In this document: piece after piece, positions 1 to 5,642 of the stretch | Layout: each line of letters starts with the position of its first letter | How positions within the stretch are numbered: position 1 is the first letter of the stretch | Assembly: GCA_003526065.1 (NCBI GenBank) | Contig: DQBD01000090.1 | Span: 386-6,367 of the forward strand | Direction: 5' to 3' | From: Gammaproteobacteria bacterium | GTDB lineage: Bacteria; Pseudomonadota; Gammaproteobacteria; Immundisolibacterales; Immundisolibacteraceae | DNA length: 5,982 nt | The notes under the pieces: model-generated | What the model saw: only the letters and a program-made list of their open reading frames with translations | The model's database searches: none | What the model was told of the DNA's origin: nothing | Translations under genes and position numbers: made by a program

Positions 1-1812
1 ATCGCCATCCGCTCGCCGGTGCTCACCGGTGCCGGCGCCTGCGGCGCGTTCCAGATCCTCGAGGACGGCATCCCCATCCGCCCGGCCGGTTTCTGCAACG
101 TGAACCAGCTGTTCGAGGTCGACTTCGCCCAGGCAGCGGCGGTCGAGGTGGCACGTGGCCCGGCCAGCAGCCAGTACGGCGCCAATGCGCTGCACGGCGC
201 CATCAACGTGGTCTCGCCAAAGCCCGGATTACAGCCGTGGACGCTGGGCCTCGAAGCCGGTGCGGACGACACCGTCACCGGCCACCTGTCGACCGGATCG
301 GCGCACTGGCGCCTCGACGCCCGCGGCTCGGACACGCACGGCTTTCGTGACGCCACACCGACCGGCGAGCAGAAACTCGGCATCGGCCACGCGACCACGG
401 TTGGCCGCTGGCAGGTGCAAAGCCGGCTCGCCGCCAGCAACCTCAACCAGGAAACCGCCGGCTACATCCTGGGCAAGGATGCCTACCGCGACGCCGGCCT
501 GCGGCGCGACAACCTGAATCCGGAGGCCTACCGCGACGCGGCCTCGGCCCGCATCCACAGCGCCTGGCGCACCGCCGTCGATACCGATACGGCGCTGTCC
601 ATCACGCCGTACGCCCGCTGGTCGCGCATGCAGTTTCTGCAGCACTACCTGCCCGGCCAGCCGACCGAGGAAAACGGCCAGCGCAGCGCCGGCCTGCTGC
701 TGGACCTGCACCACCGCCTGGCCGGCGGTGGCGACTGGCGCGGCGGACTGGCGTTCGAGTACGCGCAGGGCTTCGTCACGGAAACCCAGGCGCGGCCACT
801 CACCACCGGGTCGGCCTTCCTGCAGGCCACCCGCCCGGCCGGCGTGCACTATGACTTCGAGGTCAGCTCACGGCTGGCGGCGCTGTGGCAGTCGCTGGAC
901 CTGCCGCTGGACGCGGCCGGTGACTGGCGCCTGCTGCCCAGCGTGCGCGTCGAGTATCTGGACTACGACTACGACAACCACGCCCTGACCGGCAACACGC
1001 GCGACGACGGCACCCCCTGCGGCTTCGGCGGCTGCCTGCACAACCGCCCGGCGGACCGTCAGGACCGCTTCACCAATGTCGCCGGCCGGCTCGGACTGCG
1101 TTACGGCGACCTCGCGCGCGGACAGTGGCACGCCGCCTGGTCGAGCGGCTTTCGCCCGCCCCAGGCCACCGAGCTGTACCGGCTGCAGCGTGGGCAGGAC
1201 ACCGCCGACCTCGACTCCGAGCGCCTGCAGGGCGTGGAAGTCGGCTATCGACGCGCCTGGGCCGACCTGCAGATCGGCGTGACCGCGTTTGGCATGAAGA
1301 AGACCCATTTCATCTTCACCGACGCCCAGGGGTTCAACGTCAGCGACGGCCGGACACGCCATTTCGGCCTCGAAACGGAAGCCACCTGGCGACCGGCGTC
1401 GCGTCACACGCTCAGCCTTGCCGCCAGCCTGGCGCGCCACCGGTACGCCTTCGACCGCGCCGTCGGCGGCGGCGAGACCATCGAGCACGGCAACGAGATC
1501 GACACCGCCCCCCCGTTCATGGCCACCGCCCGCTGGCTGTACCGGCCGCGACGCGACCTGACGCTGGAGCTGGAGGGCATCCGCATGGGCCCGTATTACC
1601 TGAATGCCGCCAACACCGCCCGCTACGACGGCCATACCCTGCTGAACCTGCGCGCCGACTGGGCGGCCAGTTCACGCACCCTGCTGTTCGCGCGCATCAC
1701 CAACCTCACCGGCCGCGACTACGCCGAGCGGGCGGACTTCGCCTTCGGCAATCACCGCTACTTCCCCGGTCAGCCGCGGCGGCTGTTCATCGGCATCGAG
1801 TGGACGCCCTGA
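1..1812 (+). CDS. TonB-dependent outer-membrane receptor (5' end outside window)
   Basis: Energy-dependent outer-membrane transporter: a plug inside a 22-strand beta-barrel, driven by TonB-ExbB-ExbD from the inner membrane. The frame is open from base 1 and gives 603 residues; the family usually has about 700, so the signal peptide, TonB box and first part of the plug are missing. The GTG at 19 is internal, not a start. Visible plug motifs are ILEDGIPIRP (residues 19-28), VEVARGPASSQYGANALHG (near 48-66) and INVVSP. The barrel follows, with SSGFRPPQATELYRL near residue 381 and a C-terminal strand ending RRLFIGIEWTP, in which the aromatic end is the usual BAM-recognised type. Two cysteine pairs stand out: C14/C32 in the plug and C340/C345 (CGFGGC) in a predicted surface loop. 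The substrate is unknown: siderophore, cobalamin or a catabolic substrate are all possible. The gene has no plus-strand terminator directly after it and converges on the diiron gene. The family call is secure; the role is not. Confidence -1.
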   Translation: MAIRSPVLTGAGACGAFQILEDGIPIRPAGFCNVNQLFEVDFAQAAAVEVARGPASSQYGANALHGAINVVSPKPGLQPWTLGLEAGADDTVTGHLSTGSAHWRLDARGSDTHGFRDATPTGEQKLGIGHATTVGRWQVQSRLAASNLNQETAGYILGKDAYRDAGLRRDNLNPEAYRDAASARIHSAWRTAVDTDTALSITPYARWSRMQFLQHYLPGQPTEENGQRSAGLLLDLHHRLAGGGDWRGGLAFEYAQGFVTETQARPLTTGSAFLQATRPAGVHYDFEVSSRLAALWQSLDLPLDAAGDWRLLPSVRVEYLDYDYDNHALTGNTRDDGTPCGFGGCLHNRPADRQDRFTNVAGRLGLRYGDLARGQWHAAWSSGFRPPQATELYRLQRGQDTADLDSERLQGVEVGYRRAWADLQIGVTAFGMKKTHFIFTDAQGFNVSDGRTRHFGLETEATWRPASRHTLSLAASLARHRYAFDRAVGGGETIEHGNEIDTAPPFMATARWLYRPRRDLTLELEGIRMGPYYLNAANTARYDGHTLLNLRADWAASSRTLLFARITNLTGRDYAERADFAFGNHRYFPGQPRRLFIGIEWTP

Positions 1813-1840
1813 GCACCACCCCAGCCTGACCGGTGCGCAC

Positions 1841-1876
1841 AAAAAAGGCCCCGGCGGGCGCGTTGCCGCCGGGGCC
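1841..1876 (-). terminator. Intrinsic terminator of the diiron-protein gene
   Basis: A perfect 11-bp stem (1847-1857 with 1866-1876, GGCCCCGGCGG / CCGCCGGGGCC) closes an 8-nt loop. On the minus strand it is followed directly by six T (A6 at 1841-1846 on the plus strand). It lies 17 bp past the stop codon of the minus-strand gene. There is no T-run on the plus-strand side, so it should act mainly on minus-strand transcripts and only weakly, if at all, on the receptor mRNA. Confidence -1.
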
Positions 1877-1893
1877 CATACCCTGCCGGCCGT

Positions 1894-2724
1894 TCAGGCC
1901 GCTTCGGAATAGACGTGAATCGGCTCGATGGCGTCGTTCATCAGCTCCTGGTGGATGGCCTCGACCTCGTCGTCGCTGAGCGGATACAGGAACTGCTCGT
2001 TGCGTTGCAGCACCTCGAGATGGCGCATGTGCCGCAGGGCACGGAACATGTCCTCGAGGTCCACGCCGAACTCCGGCGAGTAGTCAGCGCAGATTTCCTT
2101 CAGTTCCTGCGGGCCGTGGCGCAACTCGTCGATGGCGATGCCCCGCTGCACCTTGGCCGCCTCGCGGAAGAAATCGTCCTGCGGCGGCAGCTGGCTCATG
2201 GCCCAGTGAAAACCGCCGGCCGCGCCCTCGCCGGTGGCACTGAACACCCGCGCCACCCACGGGTGCTTGCCCTTGGCGTAGGCGCCCATGTTGGCGATGT
2301 AAGCGAAGTTGGCCGGCCAGCGGTCCCTTTGTGCCAGCATCGGGGCGTCCGGTTCCAGGCCGTTGGGGCCGACGTTGGCCAGCACGTAGCTGTAGATGTG
2401 GTCCACCGGAATGGGCGTGTCCTTGCCGATGGTGCGGTTCAACAGGTTGTAGTAGCCCTGATAGTGGGCCACTTCTTCCTTGATGGTCTGGAACTTCTCG
2501 TCCATGTCGCGGCCGTCCATGCCGCCGCGGATGGCCGCCTTGGCAAGGTCGGCATGCAGCAGGATGGCGCCGAACTCCTTGCCCATCTGCACGCACAACC
2601 AGTGCATGTCACGCTCGGGCGTGCGCCGGGCGACGTAGGCGTCGACCACCTTTTTCACCGCCGCCGTGCCCTGCTCCAGGATGCGGATGATCTCCTGCTC
2701 GATCTGCTGCGCGCTGTGGCTCAT
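1894..2724 (-). CDS. Ferritin-like diiron protein of unknown function (predicted oxidase/oxygenase fold)
   Basis: A 276-residue, mostly helical, soluble protein without signal peptide or membrane segment. I do not recognise a named family. Numbered from the ATG at 2724, it shows the full ferritin-like diiron ligand set: E50 (GKEFGAI), E84-x-x-H87 (EEVAHYQ), E166 (GEGAAGG) and E200-x-x-H203 (DELRHG). The intervals E50-E84 = 34, H87-E166 = 79 and E166-E200 = 34 resemble ribonucleotide reductase R2 and bacterial multicomponent monooxygenase hydroxylases (also 34 for the last pair) more than ferritin or rubrerythrin, which are shorter. The protein probably binds two irons and may activate O2; the substrate is unknown. 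Iron storage or peroxide reduction are alternatives. An ATG nine bases upstream (2733) is in frame (adding MRD), but a Shine-Dalgarno GAGG (2737-2734) abuts it with no spacing, while it sits 9 nt before the ATG at 2724, so I chose the latter. The gene is divergent from the Rieske dioxygenase genes and is followed by its own terminator. Confidence -1.
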   Translation of the reverse strand: MSHSAQQIEQEIIRILEQGTAAVKKVVDAYVARRTPERDMHWLCVQMGKEFGAILLHADLAKAAIRGGMDGRDMDEKFQTIKEEVAHYQGYYNLLNRTIGKDTPIPVDHIYSYVLANVGPNGLEPDAPMLAQRDRWPANFAYIANMGAYAKGKHPWVARVFSATGEGAAGGFHWAMSQLPPQDDFFREAAKVQRGIAIDELRHGPQELKEICADYSPEFGVDLEDMFRALRHMRHLEVLQRNEQFLYPLSDDEVEAIHQELMNDAIEPIHVYSEAA

Positions 2725-2743
2725 GTCTCTCATCCTCGTAATT

Positions 2744-2763
2744 GTGTCGTTCGGTGTCGTTCA
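2744..2763. repeat. 10-bp tandem direct repeat upstream of the diiron gene
   Basis: GTGTCGTTC occurs at 2744-2752 and again at 2754-2762, a period of 10 bp, or about one helical turn. The core GTCGTTC occurs a third time in the same gap at 2815-2821, where GTCGTTCAG repeats 2756-2764. The tandem pair lies 20-39 bp upstream of the diiron start at 2724, so it may overlap its promoter or 5' leader. Binding by a regulator on one face of the DNA is possible but inferred only from the repeat geometry. Confidence -1.
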
Positions 2764-2843
2764 GGCAGGCACCGGTACTCGCATGCTGCCCCGCGCCACG
2801 ACCACACGTCAACGGTCGTTCAGCAAGCCCGCCACCAGCGCGG

Positions 2844-2857
2844 TTGACGACCGTCAA
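2844..2857. promoter_or_regulatory. Candidate operator palindrome TTGACG-AC-CGTCAA
   Basis: Perfect 6-bp arms around a 2-bp centre, about 90-100 bp upstream of the dioxygenase alpha start and 120-135 bp upstream of the diiron start. Another CGTCAA half-site lies 45 bp away at 2807-2812, and another is between the alpha and beta genes at 4292-4297. By reading, I found no further copy of the hexamer on either strand in this window. The form suits a dimeric transcription factor; its identity is unknown. Confidence -1.
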
Positions 2858-2933
2858 GACCCGCCCGGCCCAGACCCCCAGAATGCCTGCCAAACAGCCG
2901 GCCAGGCGCCGGCGTTGTCGTGCCAACACTCAC

Positions 2934-2939
2934 GGGGAA
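2934..2939 (+). promoter_or_regulatory. Ribosome binding site of the dioxygenase alpha gene
   Basis: GGGGAA lies 5 nt before the ATG at 2945 (6 nt if the final A is not counted). It decides the start, because the frame stays open further upstream, back into the region occupied by the diiron gene. The 447-residue product from 2945 has the length and N-terminus expected for the family. Confidence -1.
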
Positions 2940-2944
2940 CATCA

Positions 2945-4288
2945 ATGGACGCACGCAGCAGCACGGGCAACGTGAATCTGGCCGGTTACATCGACGACCG
3001 GATCGACGAGGGCGTGGTGCGGGTCGACCGCTCCATCTTCACCGACCCGGAGCTCTTCGAACTGGAGATGGAGCGGATCTGGGAAGGCAACTGGATTTAC
3101 CTGGCCCACGAGAGCCAGATCCCCAACCCGAACGACTTCATGACCCTGTTCATGGGGCGCCAGCCGGTGATCCTGGTGCGCAGCCCGGAAGGCGAGGTCA
3201 ACGCCTTCATCAACGCCTGCGGCCACCGCGGCACCACGCTGGTGCGCGAAATGCGCGGCAACCGCGCCGACTACAGCTGCCCGTTCCACGGCTGGGTGTT
3301 CGACACCCGCGGCGATGCCGTGGTGGTGTTCAAGGAAAAGGGGGCCGGCTACCCGGACTGCTTCGACAAGAAGAACTACGGCCTGACCCGGGTGGCGCGC
3401 GTGCAAAGCTACCGCGGCTTCATCTTCGGCAGCCTGAACGCGGACGTGCTGCCGCTGGAGCAGCACCTCGGCCCGGCGGCCACCTGCATCGACCTGCTGG
3501 CCGACCAGAGTCCCGAGGGTCTCGAAGTGCTCAAGGGCTCGTCCACCTACACCTTCAAGGGCAACTGGAAGATCCAGGCCGAAAACGGTGTCGACGGCTA
3601 TCACCTCTACGCCACGCACGGCAACTACGTGATGACCACCGAGCACCGGCGCAAGCTGCGCGGCGACGCCGACCCGGTCAAGGCCATGCAGGTGGGCGGC
3701 ATCGACAAGAAAAAGGGCGGCTTCTTCGACCTTGGCCACGGCCACGTCATGCTGTGGGGCGACTTTCCGAACCCGCAGGACCGTCCCAACCACGACCAGC
3801 TGGCGACCTACACCGAGCAATTCGGCGCCGAACGGGCGCACTGGATGGTGGCGCGCCTGCGCAACCTGCTGCTGTACCCGAACGTGTTCCTGATGGACCA
3901 GACCTCGTCGCAGATCCGCGTGTTCCGCCCCATCTCGGTGGACGAGACCGAGGTCACCATCTACGGCATCGCGCCCAAGGGCGAGGACCCGAAGAACCGC
4001 ACCCACCGCATCCGCCAGTGGGAAGACTTCTTCAACGCCTCGGGCATGGCGACGCCGGACGACATCATGGAGTTCACGCAAAGCCAGATCGCCTTCAAGG
4101 CCAAGGCGGCGCGCTGGAACGACGTGTCGCGCGGCCTGAAGCACGTGCACTTCAACACGCCGAGCGAGGACGCCGCCTCGCTGGGCATCGAGGTGCAGTC
4201 CTTCGGCACCAAGCTGGAGGACGAGGGAATCATGGCCGCCCAGCACCGCTGGTGGCTGGAGACCCTCAGCCGCGGCCCCCAGGGCTGA
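2945..4288 (+). CDS. Ring-hydroxylating dioxygenase alpha subunit, BenA/XylX/AntA type
   Basis: Catalytic large subunit of a Rieske non-haem iron oxygenase, expected to add both atoms of O2 to an aromatic ring as a cis-diol in the cytoplasm, as an alpha3beta3 complex. It has 447 residues (BenA about 450). The N-terminal Rieske [2Fe-2S] domain has C92-x-H94 and C112-x-x-H115 (CGHRG, CPFHGW). The catalytic domain has NGVDGYHLYATH, giving iron ligands H220 and H225 with bridging D217. D373 (in MATPDDIMEF) is the likely third ligand, because its distance from H225 matches naphthalene dioxygenase H213-D362. The stretch NVFLMDQTSSQIRVFRPIS and the following TEVTIYGIAPKGE are typical of the benzoate/toluate/anthranilate group. 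The segment after the second histidine (GNYVMTTEHRRK) differs from what I recall of BenA and AntA, so the substrate is open, though an aromatic acid is plausible. It is transcribed with the beta gene 28 bp downstream. No reductase gene is adjacent. Family is very sure; substrate is not. Confidence -1.
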   Translation: MDARSSTGNVNLAGYIDDRIDEGVVRVDRSIFTDPELFELEMERIWEGNWIYLAHESQIPNPNDFMTLFMGRQPVILVRSPEGEVNAFINACGHRGTTLVREMRGNRADYSCPFHGWVFDTRGDAVVVFKEKGAGYPDCFDKKNYGLTRVARVQSYRGFIFGSLNADVLPLEQHLGPAATCIDLLADQSPEGLEVLKGSSTYTFKGNWKIQAENGVDGYHLYATHGNYVMTTEHRRKLRGDADPVKAMQVGGIDKKKGGFFDLGHGHVMLWGDFPNPQDRPNHDQLATYTEQFGAERAHWMVARLRNLLLYPNVFLMDQTSSQIRVFRPISVDETEVTIYGIAPKGEDPKNRTHRIRQWEDFFNASGMATPDDIMEFTQSQIAFKAKAARWNDVSRGLKHVHFNTPSEDAASLGIEVQSFGTKLEDEGIMAAQHRWWLETLSRGPQG

Positions 4289-4316
4289 CACCGTCAACGG
4301 ACCGAGACATCACGCC

Positions 4317-4808
4317 ATGCAATACGAAACGACCCAGGCCTGCACCGACCTGCTGTACACCGAGGCGCGCCGCCTGGACCAGCGCGACTGGGACGGCTGG
4401 CTGGACCTGTACCTGCCGGAAGCGACGTTCTGGATTCCCATGTGGGACACCGAGCACGAGCTGACCACCGATCCGCAAAGCCAGCTGTCGCTGATGTGGT
4501 ACGGCGACCGCACGGGGCTGGAAGACCGGGTGTTCCGCATCCGCACCGGCATGTCCTCGGCCTCCACGCCGCTGCCGCGCACCGTGCACCAGATCAGCAA
4601 CATCCTGGTCGAACCGCACGGTGACGGCGACCTCATGGTCTACTCCAACTGCCAGACCATGAGCTACCGGCACAAGACCATCGACACCTTCTACTGCCAC
4701 TACGAGCACCGCCTGCGCCCGGTGGCCGGCACGCTGAAAATCGCCGCCAAGAAGATCATCGTCGCCAACGATCTGATCCGCGACGTGCTGGACTTCTACC
4801 GCGTCTGA
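4317..4808 (+). CDS. Ring-hydroxylating dioxygenase beta subunit, BenB/XylY/AntB type
   Basis: Small subunit, 163 residues, with the NTF2/SnoaL-like cone fold; it stabilises the alpha3beta3 hexamer and has no metal site of its own. Recognisable family stretches are LYTEARRLDQRDWDGWLDLY near the N-terminus, TTDPQSQLSLMWYGDR (about 50-65), LEDRVFRIRTG, a central RTVHQISNI, and a C-terminal AAKKIIVANDLIRDVLDFY. These resemble BenB and XylY closely, and the length is the same. Start at ATG 4317; the preceding bases ACCGAGACAT give only a weak Shine-Dalgarno (GAG), so translation may depend on the alpha gene 28 bp upstream. That gap also carries CGTCAACGG (4292-4300), shared with the divergent promoter region. 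The gene is the last of its transcription unit, with an intrinsic terminator starting 23 bp past the stop. A reductase (BenC) and diol dehydrogenase (BenD) would normally follow in a ben operon and are absent. Confidence -1.
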   Translation: MQYETTQACTDLLYTEARRLDQRDWDGWLDLYLPEATFWIPMWDTEHELTTDPQSQLSLMWYGDRTGLEDRVFRIRTGMSSASTPLPRTVHQISNILVEPHGDGDLMVYSNCQTMSYRHKTIDTFYCHYEHRLRPVAGTLKIAAKKIIVANDLIRDVLDFYRV

Positions 4809-4831
4809 GGCGGCGGCCCACGCGCTTCGAC

Positions 4832-4872
4832 ACGCCGCGTCGCCGTATCCGCCCGGCGGCGCGGCGTTTCTT
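4832..4872 (+). terminator. Intrinsic terminator of the dioxygenase operon
   Basis: A 14-bp stem pairs 4832-4845 with 4854-4867 (one G.U wobble, T4840 with G4859) around the 8-nt loop TATCCGCC, followed by TTTCTT (4867-4872). It begins 23 bp after the beta-subunit stop and ends 5 bp before the end of the convergent bpt gene. The minus-strand side has no T-run, so it mainly serves the dioxygenase unit. Confidence -1.
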
Positions 4873-4877
4873 GTCGG

Positions 4878-5642
4878 TCAATCCTGCGGCGGCGTGCCGG
4901 ACCCCTCGGCCTCGTCGGACCCCAACGCATCCCAGCGGCCATTGCGATAGGCATGCAGCGGCCGGTAGCGGCTCTTGTAGGCCATCTTGTCCGACTCGGC
5001 GATCCAGTAGCCCAGGTACAGCCACGGCAGCTGGCGCCGGCGACACTCCTCGATCAGCCGCAACACGCCGAAGGTGCCCAGGCTGCGACGGGCGAGCGCG
5101 GCGTCGTCCGCCTCGTAGAAGGTGTACACGGCCGACAGGCCCTGCGGCAGCTGGTCGATCACGCTGACCATCAGCAGCCGCCCGTCCAGCCGGTACTCCA
5201 GGCTGGAGGTGTTGATGAAGCGGCTGCGCAGGAACTCCAGCTGCTCGCGCGAGTCGCGCACGGTGACGCGGCCGTCGTGCCGCGCCTGCTGGTAACGGTG
5301 GTACAGGTCGAGGTGCTCGGGTCCGAACTCCGTCCGCGCGGCGGTGACCTCCAGGTCCGAGTTGCGCTGCCAGGCACGACGCTGGGCGCGACTGGGCACG
5401 AAATCGTCCACCGGAATGCGCACCGGCACGCAGGCATTGCAGCCACGGCAGTGCGGCCGGTAGACGTTGTCGCCGCTGCGCCGGAAGCCGTAGTCGATGA
5501 GCCGGGCGTAGGTATCGGTGTCGATGATCTTGTTCGGGTCGGCGAACAGCATGACCGCCTCGCGATCGGGCAGGTAGCTGCACGCCTGCGGCTCGGTGGA
5601 GAAGAAAAACAGCCGCCCGAAACGGGTGTTAAAGATCATCAT
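4878..5642 (-). CDS. bpt: Aspartate/glutamate leucyltransferase (Bpt; bacterial ATE1-type N-degron transferase)
   Basis: Transfers leucine from Leu-tRNA to proteins with N-terminal Asp or Glu, making them ClpS/ClpAP substrates (bacterial N-end rule). It has 254 residues, normal for the family. Visible hallmarks are C21-S-Y-L ([11 protein letters not shown]), [16 protein letters not shown] with C65, C68 and C71 in the N-terminal domain, and in the C-terminal GNAT-like domain [48 protein letters not shown] and GRWDAL. The four cysteines match the N-domain cluster of ATE1-type enzymes, in which a metal or Fe-S site has been proposed. The start at 5642 is followed by a second ATG at 5639; neither has a strong Shine-Dalgarno, and the start lies inside the end of aat, so translational coupling is likely. 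In databases the gene is often named ate or arginyltransferase. It converges on the dioxygenase operon. The identification is firm; leucyl rather than arginyl specificity rests on bacterial family knowledge. Confidence -1.
   Translation of the reverse strand: MMIFNTRFGRLFFFSTEPQACSYLPDREAVMLFADPNKIIDTDTYARLIDYGFRRSGDNVYRPHCRGCNACVPVRIPVDDFVPSRAQRRAWQRNSDLEVTAARTEFGPEHLDLYHRYQQARHDGRVTVRDSREQLEFLRSRFINTSSLEYRLDGRLLMVSVIDQLPQGLSAVYTFYEADDAALARRSLGTFGVLRLIEECRRRQLPWLYLGYWIAESDKMAYKSRYRPLHAYRNGRWDALGSDEAEGSGTPPQD

Larger units (their letters stand above)
2725..2944. promoter_or_regulatory. Divergent intergenic control region between diiron and dioxygenase genes
   Basis: This gap of about 220 bp holds the upstream sequences of two divergent transcription units and no convincing gene. 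It contains a 10-bp tandem repeat near the diiron gene (2744-2763), a palindrome TTGACG-AC-CGTCAA (2844-2857), an 8-bp inverted repeat ACGGTCGT/ACGACCGT (2812-2819 and 2847-2854) and a third CGTCAA at 2807-2812. It is less GC-rich in places than the flanking genes. I could not place a convincing sigma-70 -10/-35 pair on either strand: TTGACG at 2844 matches a -35 box, but there is no -10 like box 16-18 bp downstream. An activator-dependent promoter, as is usual for catabolic dioxygenase operons, would fit, but no regulator gene is in the window. Confidence -1.

Noticed and set aside
1508..1514. Run of seven C in the receptor gene as a phase-variation tract
   Set aside because: Too short for a convincing slippage tract, and the frame is intact across it.
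2766..2786. Sigma-54-like element (GGCAC ... GCATG)
   Set aside because: The distance between the GG and GC pairs is 11 rather than 10 bases, and the TTGC part does not match.
1915..2847. Plus-strand open frame across the diiron gene
   Set aside because: Antisense shadow; the minus-strand frame has the complete diiron ligand set, a ribosome binding site and a terminator.
2844..2884. Sigma-70 promoter with TTGACG as -35 and CAGAAT (2879-2884) as -10
   Set aside because: The spacer would be 29 bp, far beyond 16-18, and no better -10 lies at the correct distance.
2897..2913. Small GCCGG/CCGGC hairpin before the alpha gene
   Set aside because: Only 5 bp of stem with no T-run; such pairings are common by chance in GC-rich DNA.
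2666..2944. In-frame upstream extension of the dioxygenase alpha gene, starting inside the diiron gene
   Set aside because: It would add 93 residues with no family counterpart and overlap the start of the divergent gene. ATG 2945 has a good Shine-Dalgarno and gives the expected length.
2942..4297. Long minus-strand open frame covering the whole alpha gene
   Set aside because: It mirrors the codon bias of the real gene: high GC at third positions removes stop codons on the opposite strand. The translation is Val/Ala/His-rich with no domain.
2920..4464. Second plus-strand frame over the alpha gene and the start of beta
   Set aside because: Arg/Pro/Gly-rich translation typical of an out-of-frame reading of high-GC DNA. 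It is incompatible with the clear Rieske frame.
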